A stretch of DNA of 64,000 bases from Pseudomonadota bacterium (GCA_021801025.1 JAJYYK010000006.1:62001-126000), one strand, 5' to 3'. Numbered from the stretch's first letter, positions 26,858 through 36,514 are shown. Program-made: numbers and translations. The notes: generated from the sequence alone by a model not told the origin.

Positions 26858-27055
26858 AAACTCTTGAATGGCTTATGTCATAAGAAAATTTTGAAACTGA
26901 TTGCTGGAAAAAGCACGCTGATTGCCGGCAAAAAACAGGTGCTGATTGACATATACAGTGAACGCCTAGTTAATTTTCTGCTACCAGTGCCTCGCTCTGC
27001 TGAGCAATAAGCCAGCTGTCCGGAAACTGAATGAGTGGCGCTTGATTACTGCTGT

Positions 27056-28495
27056 TTAAACATATAGTTGTGCATCCTTGAATAGTGAGAGTGCTTTAAT
27101 TCTTGCCAAAGCATGATCCACAACAGGCTGCGGGTAGCTCTGGCCGATCATGATGCCGGAACGTTGCTGTTCGCTGACGGGCATCAGCCACGGTGCATGT
27201 AGCCAGCGATTCTGGCAAGTTGCCAGTTCGGGCAGATAGCGGCGTATGAATTTACCCTGTGGATCGAATTTTTCGGACTGGGTGACCGGGTTGAAGATAC
27301 GAAACCATGGTTGCGCATCGCAGCCGGTGGACGCAGCCCACTGCCAGCCTCCGTTGTTCGCCGCCAGATCAAAATCCAGCAAATGCTCAGCGAAATAACG
27401 CTCTCCCCAACGCCAGTCGATATGCAAGTCTTTCACCAGGAAAGACGCCACTACCATACGCAGCCGATTATGCATAAAACCTGTCTGGTAAAGCTGGCGC
27501 ATCGCAGCATCAACCAGCGGGTAACCGGTACGCGCCTCACACCACGCGGCAAACTTGGCTGCGTCATTCGGAAAAACGATGGCGTTAAATTGTGGCTTGA
27601 AAGCCGCACCTTGGGCCAGTTGCGGATAGTGGTACAACAACATCTGATAAAACTCGCGCCAAATCAACTCAGATAGCCAGGTTTCGGCACCTGCTCCGCC
27701 GACATGGCGGGCTGCAACTGCCAGACGACGAATTGATATCGTGCCAAAACGCAAATGCGCAGACAAACAGGACACGCCCTTTACCGACGGAAAATCGCGG
27801 GCCTCTTGATATTGGCCGATACGGCGGATGAAATCTTCAAATAATGTCATTGCCCCCGACTCGCCTGTCAGCATCGCCAGAAGGTCAAGCTTGCCCGGCG
27901 CAAACCCTATCGATTCCAGTGAAGGAATCGCTTGTGCGGCACAGGGGGCGAGCGCAGCAAAATACCGCTCTGTGGGATAGGCGCGCAAATAGAAATCATC
28001 CAGCTTTTTTAACCAGGCATGTTTGTAAGGAGCGAATACGCCGTATGGTTTGCCTGAGCCATTGAGGATTTCTGACTGTTCAAAAATCACTTGGTCCTTG
28101 TAGTGATGCAAAGTGATGTCATGCGCTGACAGCGCCTGCGCAACCGCAGCATCTCGGCTCACCGCGTCGGGTTCGTAATCGTGATTGCAAAATACCGCCT
28201 CAGCGTTGATTTCGCGCGCCATGGCCGGAATCACTTCAATCGGCTTACCGTGTAAAACCTGTAATCGGCTACCCAGTGATTGCAATCGTTCATTCAATTC
28301 ACGTAGGCTATGCCAGATAAACTCTACACGGCGATCTTGTGGATCGTTCAGTTTTTCAAGAATACTGGCGTCGAAAACAAATACACACTGTACCGACTGG
28401 CTGTTTTTCAGTGCGTGATACAGCGCGGCGTTGTCGTGTAAGCGCAAGTCACGGCGTAACCAGCAGATTGTGCTGAAATAAGACGGCATACGCAA
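27056..28495 (-). CDS. phrB: Deoxyribodipyrimidine photolyase (CPD class I)
   Basis: The 479-residue light-driven repair enzyme splits pyrimidine dimers. The N-terminal antenna domain opens with ICWLRRDLRLHDNAAL (about 10-25). The FAD domain has WLSELIWREFYQMLLYHYP, FMHNRLRMVVASFLVKDL and WQWAASTGCDAQPWFRIFNP, the family signature. The listed start is a TTG with AAGGG six bases upstream; the ATG two codons later (28489) is the alternative. One copy of a 12-bp direct repeat overlaps the start region. Confidence 0.94.
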   Translation of the reverse strand: MRMPSYFSTICWLRRDLRLHDNAALYHALKNSQSVQCVFVFDASILEKLNDPQDRRVEFIWHSLRELNERLQSLGSRLQVLHGKPIEVIPAMAREINAEAVFCNHDYEPDAVSRDAAVAQALSAHDITLHHYKDQVIFEQSEILNGSGKPYGVFAPYKHAWLKKLDDFYLRAYPTERYFAALAPCAAQAIPSLESIGFAPGKLDLLAMLTGESGAMTLFEDFIRRIGQYQEARDFPSVKGVSCLSAHLRFGTISIRRLAVAARHVGGAGAETWLSELIWREFYQMLLYHYPQLAQGAAFKPQFNAIVFPNDAAKFAAWCEARTGYPLVDAAMRQLYQTGFMHNRLRMVVASFLVKDLHIDWRWGERYFAEHLLDFDLAANNGGWQWAASTGCDAQPWFRIFNPVTQSEKFDPQGKFIRRYLPELATCQNRWLHAPWLMPVSEQQRSGIMIGQSYPQPVVDHALARIKALSLFKDAQLYV

Positions 28496-28532
28496 TATTT
28501 TCCCTTCCTGTCAAACAGCGAGCAATATTTTC
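28491..28532. repeat. Direct repeat at the phrB start
   Basis: GCAATATTTTCC occurs at 28491-28502 and again at 28521-28532, 30 bp apart. The first copy overlaps the phrB initiation region. It could be a regulator site pair or chance. Confidence 0.5.
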
Positions 28533-28877
28533 CACTTTGTGTGAATACAAGTGTCCTGTAAAAAACATAAAACAAATAGTTGCAACACAGGCTGCTGGAA
28601 AAAATATGCGCTGTTCCATGGGAAGAACAAGACATTGATTAACAAGCTTGTGACGGGATGTTATCGTAATGCGTGCCTGACGACAACTGATGGGGGTGGG
28701 CAACTGCCACGCTCAGGAAAATGTTGACACGGCATCGTCCACCTTGAGTCAGGCGGTACATTGAATGATGCTGTTTACCTTTCTTGTTAAACCCAAAAAC
28801 CCGTCTTGCATCTTGCCTCGTTATCATCGCGCGTCCTCATGAATGATTTGGGTTAAAATGACAATTTACGCAACACG
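28496..28877. other. 382-nt divergent spacer phrB / Na-Pi gene
   Basis: No gene recognised. Several short minus-strand frames (for example 28639-28827) lack any family resemblance or ribosome-binding site. The spacer should hold promoters for both divergent genes and contains the 12-bp direct repeat near phrB. Confidence 0.45.
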
Positions 28878-30479
28878 ATGTCGCATATGAATGCGTTTGA
28901 ATCCTTGTTGTTGGGACTGGGTCTGTTCTTTGTCGGTTTGCAGTGGTCCGGTGAGAACCTGCGCAAGCTCGCCGCCGACCGCCTGCGCACGCAAGTCAGT
29001 GGCGCATCCGAGTCACGCTGGCGCAGTGCCCTTTGGGGGATAGGCTTCGGCGCATTGATGCAAAGTGCCACTGCGGTGACCTTCTCGACTGTTAATTTGG
29101 TTGCCAGTGCGGTACTCACGCCCGTCACCGCGCTGCCAGTCATCGTTTGGGCCAATGTTGGTCTGACCATGATGGCCTTTGCTGCCACCATCAATATTCA
29201 TCCCTGGGTAGCCGTTACAGTAGGTATTGCGGGCGTGCTTTCGGGACAGTTACGTGCGCCCACCTGGCATGCCGCAGCTGCGGCGCTGTTTGGCGTTGCG
29301 CTCATGCTTTACGGGCTGGAAACGATGGGCGCAGGGGCTGCGCAGATGCAGGCGTTGCCCTGGTTCCATACACTCACTGCCGCGACCTCCCATTCACCCT
29401 CGTTTGCTTTTATCGCGGGCATTGCAGTCGCCGCACTGTTACAGTCCAATACTGGTGCGGCATTGCTGATCATCACGCTTGCCGGCAATGGCGCGATTGA
29501 TGCGCCCCAAGCCATCATGATGATTTACGGCACCAATCTGGGCGCGATTCCCTTGCGGGCGGTTCTGGCGGCGGGCATGCAGGGTACCTCTGCGCGTCTG
29601 GTGCGTCTGGAAGATTTATTTTGTTTGATGAGCGGTCTCTTGATGGTGCTGCTGTTCTATGTCGAAGCCCGTACCGGATGGCATTTGGTGGGTGCTGCGG
29701 CAATTGCGGTGTCATCGGGCATTAAAACACAGTTGGCGGCGGTATTCCTGATTTCAAACGCATTGCCAGCGTTGTTGATGACACCGCTATTGCCGCAATG
29801 TTGGGCATTTTTGCAACGTCGGTGGCCCGATACGGCCACCGAACACGCATCGCAACCCAAATACATCAATGATTCTTCTTTGGCCGATCCATCCACAGCA
29901 TTCGATCTTGCCACGCTGGAGTTGGCGCGACTGGTTAACCACGCACGGACATATCTGCACAACCCAAAACCTTCAGCCGATGCCAGTACGGCTTTTGCTA
30001 CCCTGTCCGACGAACTCGGACGATTCCTTACACGATTGTCCGGTCAGGCAGACGATGCGGCAATGCTCGAAAGACAACATCTTTTGCACGAGGCTTTTAC
30101 GCTGGTTCGCTACATCGAGCAAAGCATACTGGAATTTTGCACGACGGTAGCTGCATTGCCTGAGTTGTCGTCGCTACGCCGTGCTGCCGGACAACTGACT
30201 GCAATCATTGATTCGCTCCTTGACCAGACAGGACGAGCAATTCATGGACGGGCACCGGCGGACATTGACGTTTTATACAACGCTTTGCACGTGCACGCAT
30301 CAGCGCTGAACAAGGCGCGTGCGCTGTGCCTTGATGCCGCCACCGCTGAGAAGGCGGTGACATTGCGTATTGAGGCCCAAACGCTGGTCGACGATGCGGA
30401 ACGCATTGTCTGGTTGACACACCGGCTTGCCAAATTACTACAAGGTATGGCGTCGCCGACGGCGCAAAACGGGGTCTGA
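28878..30479 (+). CDS. Na+/phosphate cotransporter-type protein with PhoU-like tail
   Basis: This 533-residue membrane protein has the NptA/YjbB layout: two repeats of the Na/Pi-cotransporter domain. The signature is in GFGALMQSATAVTFSTVNL (about 55-73) and again in VAALLQSNTGAALLIITLAG (about 190). A soluble helical PhoU-like region follows from about 330. Such proteins move phosphate with sodium, and YjbB acts as an exporter. A second ATG three codons in (28887) is a possible start. No pho regulon neighbour is nearby, so direction of transport is open. Confidence 0.85.
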   Translation: MSHMNAFESLLLGLGLFFVGLQWSGENLRKLAADRLRTQVSGASESRWRSALWGIGFGALMQSATAVTFSTVNLVASAVLTPVTALPVIVWANVGLTMMAFAATINIHPWVAVTVGIAGVLSGQLRAPTWHAAAAALFGVALMLYGLETMGAGAAQMQALPWFHTLTAATSHSPSFAFIAGIAVAALLQSNTGAALLIITLAGNGAIDAPQAIMMIYGTNLGAIPLRAVLAAGMQGTSARLVRLEDLFCLMSGLLMVLLFYVEARTGWHLVGAAAIAVSSGIKTQLAAVFLISNALPALLMTPLLPQCWAFLQRRWPDTATEHASQPKYINDSSLADPSTAFDLATLELARLVNHARTYLHNPKPSADASTAFATLSDELGRFLTRLSGQADDAAMLERQHLLHEAFTLVRYIEQSILEFCTTVAALPELSSLRRAAGQLTAIIDSLLDQTGRAIHGRAPADIDVLYNALHVHASALNKARALCLDAATAEKAVTLRIEAQTLVDDAERIVWLTHRLAKLLQGMASPTAQNGV

Positions 30480-30536
30480 TTGGGACGCGGATATCCTTCA
30501 CGGGCTTCGAATTTAATCGGCCATCATGGCATGTTC

Positions 30537-31445
30537 TTATGGATTGCCGTGCGTTGATCTTCTTCGTGCCGAATGCAAGTCGGATCGTCGTTGCAAATAA
30601 AATGCGAAAAAATGCTCGCCCAAGTCTTTCAAACGCGCCCGGTCAGTAAAAATTGCTTCAGAAAGTCCGGCTCGCTCTTGCGCGATCAAGTCGATAAGTA
30701 TTGGGTAAGCCATTGCGCCTGCATTTTGTGGGTAGGGCGCCAAATTTAATCCATCCGTTTTGTGTTCGTGCAGACACCAGACGGGAAACCATGTGGCATC
30801 CAGATCGCTTAAATCATTTTGAAAGGCTTTCCAATCCTTTGTAAGTTTCAGGTTATTGATTTCAGTAATTAAAATATCGAACTGTTGTGGCGCCAGCCAA
30901 GCAAAACGTAACGCAGCCAGTCTGGCTATTTTGTGGTCGCCGCATTTTTGATGACCCAATGCCAGCCAGCGTTGTACGGGTGCCTGCATGTCAGCGTCAG
31001 GAACATGTTGTGCTGCACGCAGCATTTCAGCATATTGTTCTGCGCGCCAATGTAATTCGGCTGTGTAAGTCAATCCCTCCGCGTAATTGATCTTCGCAAT
31101 GCTTGATGCGCTGGCCAAATCGGCCCACATCTTACGCAACAGCGTGCGGCCGCCATCGCCCATTTTTTGGGTAAGCGGAATCAATTGCGTGAGCAGCTGA
31201 TCCACGGCAGTTTGAATGGCGGTGGGTGTGCGAGGCCAGGAAGGGTCATCGCATCCGGTTGGCCAGCGTGCAAGGTGCTCACATATTGCCTGGTAGTCAG
31301 CCAGTTCGGAATGCGTGGGATTTGCGTTGCGTAGTGTCTGCAAAGCATGTTGAGCACTATTGTGGTCAAACCGAATCCACGCAGTCATTAAATCGTTGGT
31401 GTATTGCACAGATTCTGAATCGGCAAAAATATCGAGTTGTTGCAT
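30537..31445 (-). CDS. Conserved hypothetical protein
   Basis: The 302-residue soluble protein opens MQQLDIFADSESVQYTNDLM. It is rich in helices, Trp and Gln and has no signal peptide, and successive helix pairs (for example ALGHQKCGDHKIARLAALRFAWL) could form a TPR-like scaffold. The opening phrase recurs in uncharacterised betaproteobacterial proteins, as far as I recall, but no function is known to me. It is divergent from the radical SAM gene with 88 nt between start codons, so the two may share control. Confidence 0.7.
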   Translation of the reverse strand: MQQLDIFADSESVQYTNDLMTAWIRFDHNSAQHALQTLRNANPTHSELADYQAICEHLARWPTGCDDPSWPRTPTAIQTAVDQLLTQLIPLTQKMGDGGRTLLRKMWADLASASSIAKINYAEGLTYTAELHWRAEQYAEMLRAAQHVPDADMQAPVQRWLALGHQKCGDHKIARLAALRFAWLAPQQFDILITEINNLKLTKDWKAFQNDLSDLDATWFPVWCLHEHKTDGLNLAPYPQNAGAMAYPILIDLIAQERAGLSEAIFTDRARLKDLGEHFFAFYLQRRSDLHSARRRSTHGNP

Positions 31446-31533
31446 ACCTGGCTTTCAGTCGGGATAGCAGATAACCTGAATTTTACCTAAATTCAGGTTA
31501 AAATTGTCACTTCCGAACAACGAAGGGTGCTTT

Positions 31534-32391
31534 GTGGTTGATCAGGTGATTTCTCTTAAGGTAGAACAACATCCGCGTGATGCGGTGAACATGACTTATG
31601 TTTACCCTGTGGTGTCGCGCCGTTCGGGTGGGGTATCCGTGGGCATCAACCTGAATCCCAACCGGGCGTGTAATTGGCATTGTGCCTATTGCCAGGTGCC
31701 CAATTTGCAACGCGGTAGCGCGCCGACCATTGATTTGGCGCAGTTGGAGCGTGAGTTGGTGAGTCTGCTGACCGATCTGGTGCAGGGCGATTTCATGCTG
31801 CGCCATGTGCCGGAATCTGCCCGCCATTTGCGTGATATTGCCTTGTCGGGCGACGGTGAACCCACCAGCGCCAAAGAATTTCCGCAGGTGATTGAGCTGG
31901 TGGCACGGGTGAGGGCGCAATTTGGTTTGCAAGACAGTGTGAAGCTGGTGGTGATCAGCAATGGCAGTCTGATAGACCGTGCGCCGGTGCGCGCTGGTTT
32001 GCGGACCTTGGCTGCCCATGGCGGACAGTTGTGGTTCAAAATGGACAGTGTGACGCCGGCAGGGTTACGCCGGATGAATGGCACGCGCATGTCGCCGGAG
32101 CGATTGCAGCGCAATTTCCGTATGGCCCTCAGCCTGTGCCCCACCTGGATACAGACTTGCGTACTGGCTTGGGACGGTGAACCGCCGCCGTTGGCAGAGC
32201 AGACGGCTTATCTGGATTTTGTGTGCAGTTTAAAGGGCAATAGTGGCTTGCAAGGCGTGCTTCTGTATGGGTTGGCCCGGCCTTCCATGCAGCCGGAAGC
32301 AGTCCATTTGTCGGCTTTGCCTCAAGCTTGGCTGGAAAATTACGCCGCGCAAATCAGGGCTTGCGGGATCCCGGCGCGAGTATTTGTATGA
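31534..32391 (+). CDS. Radical SAM protein of unknown reaction
   Basis: The 285-residue frame has the [4Fe-4S]/SAM motif ACNWHCAYC (C-x3-C-x2-C, about residues 44-51), the SAM-contact ALSGDGEPTS and a long TIM-barrel-like body (VVISNGSL, LWFKMDSVTP). It resembles wyosine-like/Fe-S oxidoreductase radical SAM proteins, but I cannot name the substrate. I choose the GTG at 31534 (AAGGG seven bases upstream); a TTG at 31504 would add ten residues. Its stop overlaps the acpS start (ATGA), so it is co-translated with acpS and nagZ. Confidence 0.85.
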   Translation: MVDQVISLKVEQHPRDAVNMTYVYPVVSRRSGGVSVGINLNPNRACNWHCAYCQVPNLQRGSAPTIDLAQLERELVSLLTDLVQGDFMLRHVPESARHLRDIALSGDGEPTSAKEFPQVIELVARVRAQFGLQDSVKLVVISNGSLIDRAPVRAGLRTLAAHGGQLWFKMDSVTPAGLRRMNGTRMSPERLQRNFRMALSLCPTWIQTCVLAWDGEPPPLAEQTAYLDFVCSLKGNSGLQGVLLYGLARPSMQPEAVHLSALPQAWLENYAAQIRACGIPARVFV

Positions 32392-32768
32392 TTTACGGTG
32401 TGGGGACGGACATTGTTGCCGTGGCGCGTTTGGAAAAAATTTGGCTGCGGCACGGACAGCGTTTTTTTTCACATTTGCTGGCCGAATCCGAAATGCAAGA
32501 CATTCCTGAAACCGGGGTGCCGCGCTTTCTGGCCAAACGTTTTGCCGCCAAAGAGGCGTTTGCGAAAGCGGCCGGTACGGGTTTGCGGGCACCCATCACT
32601 TTGACGGCGGTGACCGTCGAGCATGATGAGTTGGGCAAGCCGCAATTGGTGTTTGCGCCGGATGTGCAACAATGGTTAAAAGAACGCGGAATTGGGGGCT
32701 GGCATGTGTCCATCAGTGACGAACGGGAAATGGTGGTGGCTGTGGTGATTTTGGAGCGATGTCCATGA
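32388..32768 (+). CDS. acpS: Holo-[acyl-carrier-protein] synthase
   Basis: AcpS transfers 4'-phosphopantetheine from CoA to acyl carrier protein. The 126 residues show YGVGTDIVAVARLE with the metal-binding Asp near residue 8, and RFAAKEAFAKAAGTG with the second acidic ligand. The start at 32388 overlaps the radical SAM stop as ATGA. In many betaproteobacteria acpS follows pdxJ and precedes nagZ; here the radical SAM gene takes the pdxJ position. Confidence 0.95.
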   Translation: MIYGVGTDIVAVARLEKIWLRHGQRFFSHLLAESEMQDIPETGVPRFLAKRFAAKEAFAKAAGTGLRAPITLTAVTVEHDELGKPQLVFAPDVQQWLKERGIGGWHVSISDEREMVVAVVILERCP

Positions 32769-33859
32769 GTCTGGGACCCATCATGCTGGATGTAGCGGGC
32801 TTGAGCCTGACCGGCACGGAGCGCGAACGACTGTTACACCCTATGGTCGGGGGGGTGATTTTATTTGCGCGTAATTATGCCTCGCCGGAACAGTTGAGTG
32901 GGTTAACTGAATCCATTCGTGCATTGCGTACACCGCATTTATTGATCGCCACCGACCACGAAGGCGGACGGGTACAGCGTTTCCGTGAGGGCTTTACCGT
33001 GCTGCCGGCGATGCGTGAACTGGGCTGGCGCTATGATCATCACCCAGCACAGGCTTTGCATTTGGCGCAGGAATGCGGTTATGTGCTGGCTGCCGAGTTG
33101 CGTGCGCACCATGTAGACCTCAGTTTTGCACCGGTGCTGGATCTGGATTACGGCCATTCGACGGTCATCGGCAATCGGGCGTTTCACAGCGAACCCACGG
33201 TGGTGGCGGATCTGGCCCATGCGCTGATGATCGGGATGCGCGCAGCAGGGATGAGTGCAGTGGCCAAGCATTTCCCCGGACACGGTTATGTAGAGGCGGA
33301 TTCGCACCGGGCCTTGCCTGTGGATGCACGCAGCTTGGACGACCTGATGCAGGCTGATTTATTGCCCTACCGGCGTTTAATCGCCGATGGTTTGCCGGGT
33401 GTGATGCCTGCGCATGTGCGTTATCCAGCGGTGGATGGGCGTTTGGCCGGGTTTTCTTCTGTCTGGTTGCAGGAGGTGTTGCGTCGGCAGTTGGGGTTTG
33501 ATGGGGCGGTAGTCAGCGATGATTTGTCGATGGAAGGCGCGGGCGTGGCAGGCGACATTGTGGCGCGCGCACAAACGGCGCTGGATGCGGGCTGCGATGT
33601 GGTGCTGGTGTGCAATGATCCTGATGCGGCAGAACGGGTGTTGTACGGCATCAAGTGGCAAACTACGCCTTTGGGCATTGCCCGCCGCGCGCGCCTGCAT
33701 GGACGAGGCCAGCCGCCTGACAGAATTCAATTGCGCGAACAGGAACGCTATGTCGCGGCACAACACGCTATAGCGGGTTTGGGGCATGACAGCGGCGATT
33801 TGTGGGCACAGGATGTGGGCAATACTTGCGGTTTAAGCGGCGCCGACGTAGCAGGATAA
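32765..33859 (+). CDS. nagZ: Beta-N-acetylglucosaminidase NagZ
   Basis: This cytoplasmic glycoside hydrolase family 3 enzyme removes GlcNAc from recycled muropeptides and feeds the AmpC-inducing signal in some species. The 364 residues include DHEGGRVQRFREGF, AVAKHFPGHGYVEADSH with the catalytic-loop His, and the nucleophile Asp in VVSDDLSMEGA. The ATG at 32765 overlaps the acpS stop (ATGA) and has GGAG eight bases upstream, better than the ATG at 32759. The last 40 residues are less typical of the family. Confidence 0.94.
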   Translation: MSLGPIMLDVAGLSLTGTERERLLHPMVGGVILFARNYASPEQLSGLTESIRALRTPHLLIATDHEGGRVQRFREGFTVLPAMRELGWRYDHHPAQALHLAQECGYVLAAELRAHHVDLSFAPVLDLDYGHSTVIGNRAFHSEPTVVADLAHALMIGMRAAGMSAVAKHFPGHGYVEADSHRALPVDARSLDDLMQADLLPYRRLIADGLPGVMPAHVRYPAVDGRLAGFSSVWLQEVLRRQLGFDGAVVSDDLSMEGAGVAGDIVARAQTALDAGCDVVLVCNDPDAAERVLYGIKWQTTPLGIARRARLHGRGQPPDRIQLREQERYVAAQHAIAGLGHDSGDLWAQDVGNTCGLSGADVAG

Positions 33860-33863
33860 CGCA

Positions 33864-34592
33864 ATGAAGAGTGCCCGTTTTTCTACCGACTGTACCCGCT
33901 GCCCGCGTTTGGCGGCTTTTTTGCAAGTGGTACGAACTGAACATCCCGATTATTATGCGCTGCCGGTAGCGCCGTTTGGCGATGAAAGGCCCAAGCTGCT
34001 CATCGTTGGACTGGCGCCCGGAATGCATGGCGCAAACCGCACCGGGCGACCTTTCACCGGCGATCATGCGGGCATTTTGTTGTACCATACCTTGCACCGT
34101 TTCGGCTGGGCGAATCAGTCGGAATCGATCAGGCTGGGTGACGGGTTGCGGCTCACAGGTTGTCGTATCACCAACGCAGTAAAATGTTTGCCGCCGCAGA
34201 ACAAGCCGGAGCGCGTGGAGGTGCGGACTTGCAATCCCTATCTGGCACAAGAAATTGCCAGCTTGCCTGCATCAGCCGGTATTTTGGCGCTGGGGGCTGT
34301 GGCGCATGAGGCGGTGTTGATGGCGCTTGACTTGCCCATCAAATCGCGCAAATTTACACACGGTGCGGTGCATGAATTGACGGCTTTTCTTCCCGTTCCG
34401 AATAAAGGTGCGGGTGCAGGGCGTGCGTCTACACATTTGGGAGAAACGCTCACTTTCCCGCATGGTTTACGTCTGTACGACAGTTACCACTGCTCACGCT
34501 ATAACACCCAGACCAAACGATTGACCGCAGCCATGTTTGAGGCGGTATTTACGCGGATTAAGGCGGATCAAGAGGGTGAAGCCATTGGGTGA
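33864..34592 (+). CDS. Type-5 uracil-DNA glycosylase (UdgB-like)
   Basis: The 242-residue Fe-S glycosylase has cysteines at TDCTRCPRL, NAVKCLPPQNKP and RTCNPYL that would hold the 4Fe-4S cluster. The active-site motif is GLAPGMHGANRTGRPFTGD and the second motif is SYHCSRYNTQTKRLTAAM. In well-known family members that second motif reads H-P-S, while here the residues after His are C-S, a mild deviation. Type-5 enzymes remove uracil and other deaminated bases. It lies four bases after nagZ and overlaps the uvrC start, giving a small repair pair. Confidence 0.88.
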   Translation: MKSARFSTDCTRCPRLAAFLQVVRTEHPDYYALPVAPFGDERPKLLIVGLAPGMHGANRTGRPFTGDHAGILLYHTLHRFGWANQSESIRLGDGLRLTGCRITNAVKCLPPQNKPERVEVRTCNPYLAQEIASLPASAGILALGAVAHEAVLMALDLPIKSRKFTHGAVHELTAFLPVPNKGAGAGRASTHLGETLTFPHGLRLYDSYHCSRYNTQTKRLTAAMFEAVFTRIKADQEGEAIG

Positions 34593-36402
34593 TCAAGGTC
34601 AATCAACGGGTTTTGACAGCGCAAGTTTTATCAGTAGTCTGCCCAAATTGCCGGGCGTCTATCGCATGCTGGACGAAGCCCGGCAGGTCTTGTACGTGGG
34701 CAAAGCGGGCAATCTCAAGCAACGGGTGTCCTCGTATTTTCAAAAAAGCGATTTGTCGCCGCGCATCCGCTTGATGGTCAGTCGCATTGCAGCGGTAGAA
34801 ATTACCGTTACCCGTTCCGAAGCGGAAGCCTTGTTGCTGGAAAATAACCTGATCAAGGCGTTATCCCCGCGCTATAACATCCTGTTTCGTGATGACAAGT
34901 CTTATCCTTATCTGTTGCTGACAGGTCATGCGTTTCCGCGTTTGATGGTTTTTCGCGGCACACCGAAACGCGGTGATCGTTGCTTCGGCCCCTTTCCCAA
35001 TGCCGGTGCCGTGCGTGACAGTCTGGATATTCTGCAAAAAATATTTCAGCTGCGTACCTGTGAAGACACGGTGTTTGCGCACCGTTCCCGCCCGTGCTTG
35101 TTGCACCAAATCAAGCGTTGCAGTGCACCTTGTGTGGGGGTGGTGGATGCGGCGGCCTATGCGGCAGATGCGGCACATGCCGAGCAGTTTTTATTGGGGA
35201 AAACCGATCAGTTGCTGGACGAGATTACTGCTCGCATGCAGCAGGCCGCCATCGGGCAACATTACGAACAGGCGGCCGCTTTGCGTGACCAGGTGCGCAG
35301 TTTAACAGCGGTGCGCGAGCGGCAATCCGTTACCGATTTGGGCAGCGCAGATGTGGATGTGGTGGCTGTGGCAAGCGGGCAGGGCATGGTGTGCGTTAAC
35401 TTGGGCATGATACGCAGCGGACAATATCTGGGTGACCGCAGCCTGTTTCCCCGCAATGCACAAGATGCCGGTTTGCAGGAAACCCTGTCAGCGTTTTTAA
35501 CACAACACTATCTGGATGCGAATGCTCCCGCGCAGATTATTGTGTCGGAAGATGGCGACTGGACCGCCATTGCCGAAGTCCTGTCAGAACAGGTGGGGCA
35601 TACGCTCACCATTCATCATCAGGTCAGCGGGCAACGACGGCGCTGGCTGGACATGGCGCTCAGTAATGCACGGCTGGCGATTTTGCGCGAGGCCAACCAA
35701 AAAAACACCCAAACCCAGCGTTTGGCGGCTTTGCGGCTGGCTTTGGCTATGCCGGATTTGCAGCGCATCGAGTGTTTCGACATCAGTCACACCATGGGCG
35801 AAGCGACCGTGGCCTCGTGTGTGGTGTATGACCATGAAGCCATGCAACCTTCTCAATATCGTCTGTTCAACTTGCGCACCAATAAGGCGGGCGATGATTA
35901 TGGTGCCATGCGCGAAGCCCTGACGCGCCGTTATGCGCGGATTCGGGACGGTGAGGGTCTGCGTGCGGATTTGGTGCTGATTGATGGTGGCTTGGGACAA
36001 TTGCACGCTGCAGCCGAAGTGATGATTGAATCAGGGATGGGCGACGTGCCGCTCATTGGTGTGGCCAAAGGGGTGGAGCGTAAAGCGGGCATGGAACAGC
36101 TGGTGGCAATGGACGGCTCGTCACGTCGTATGTCGCCTGACGACCCGGCCTTGCACCTGATTCAACAGATTCGCGATGAAGCTCACCGTTTTGCAATTAC
36201 CGGTCATCGCGCCCGCCGCGCCAAAGCCCGCAATGTGTCGGTTTTAGAAAACATGCCGGGGATTGGGCCAAAGCGGCGACAAAAGCTTCTGGAACGCTTC
36301 GGCGGTCTGCGTGAACTTAAAAATGCAGGCGTAGAAGATATTGCTAAAGTGGCAGGGATTAGTCGCTCACTGGCGGAAGAAATTTATCGCGGCCTGCATT
36401 GA
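34585..36402 (+). CDS. uvrC: UvrABC nuclease subunit C
   Basis: UvrC makes both incisions in nucleotide excision repair. The roughly 605 residues contain the GIY-YIG nuclease (PGVYRMLDEARQVLYVGKAG, about 22-41) and the cysteine cluster CLLHQIKRCSAPC. A UVR UvrB-binding motif lies near 210-240, the RNase-H-like second nuclease at FDISHTMGEATVASCVVY, and two helix-hairpin-helix motifs at the end. I take the TTG at 34585, preceded by GAGGGTGA at five bases; it overlaps the glycosylase stop. The TTG start and overlap suggest coupled, low-level translation. Confidence 0.95.
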   Translation: MGDQGQSTGFDSASFISSLPKLPGVYRMLDEARQVLYVGKAGNLKQRVSSYFQKSDLSPRIRLMVSRIAAVEITVTRSEAEALLLENNLIKALSPRYNILFRDDKSYPYLLLTGHAFPRLMVFRGTPKRGDRCFGPFPNAGAVRDSLDILQKIFQLRTCEDTVFAHRSRPCLLHQIKRCSAPCVGVVDAAAYAADAAHAEQFLLGKTDQLLDEITARMQQAAIGQHYEQAAALRDQVRSLTAVRERQSVTDLGSADVDVVAVASGQGMVCVNLGMIRSGQYLGDRSLFPRNAQDAGLQETLSAFLTQHYLDANAPAQIIVSEDGDWTAIAEVLSEQVGHTLTIHHQVSGQRRRWLDMALSNARLAILREANQKNTQTQRLAALRLALAMPDLQRIECFDISHTMGEATVASCVVYDHEAMQPSQYRLFNLRTNKAGDDYGAMREALTRRYARIRDGEGLRADLVLIDGGLGQLHAAAEVMIESGMGDVPLIGVAKGVERKAGMEQLVAMDGSSRRMSPDDPALHLIQQIRDEAHRFAITGHRARRAKARNVSVLENMPGIGPKRRQKLLERFGGLRELKNAGVEDIAKVAGISRSLAEEIYRGLH

Positions 36403-36445
36403 CCTTGAAATGCTTGACGCATAAATTCTGCATACTCAGCACGGG

Positions 36446-36467
36446 AATTGATGCAAAATCCGGGTTA
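36446..36467. repeat. Solo copy of the palindromic-element end
   Basis: This 22-nt site equals the inverted end of the element at 18716-18882 with one mismatch (AATTGATGCAAAATCCGGGT then TA). A partial opposite end, GCATAAATT (36418-36426), lies 20 bp to its left, so it may be a deletion remnant of the same element. It sits between uvrC and pgsA. Confidence 0.65.
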
Positions 36468-36514
36468 GCTGGTAAACTGCCCGATAAATCATTTTCAATT
36501 CATTTTTGTTAACC

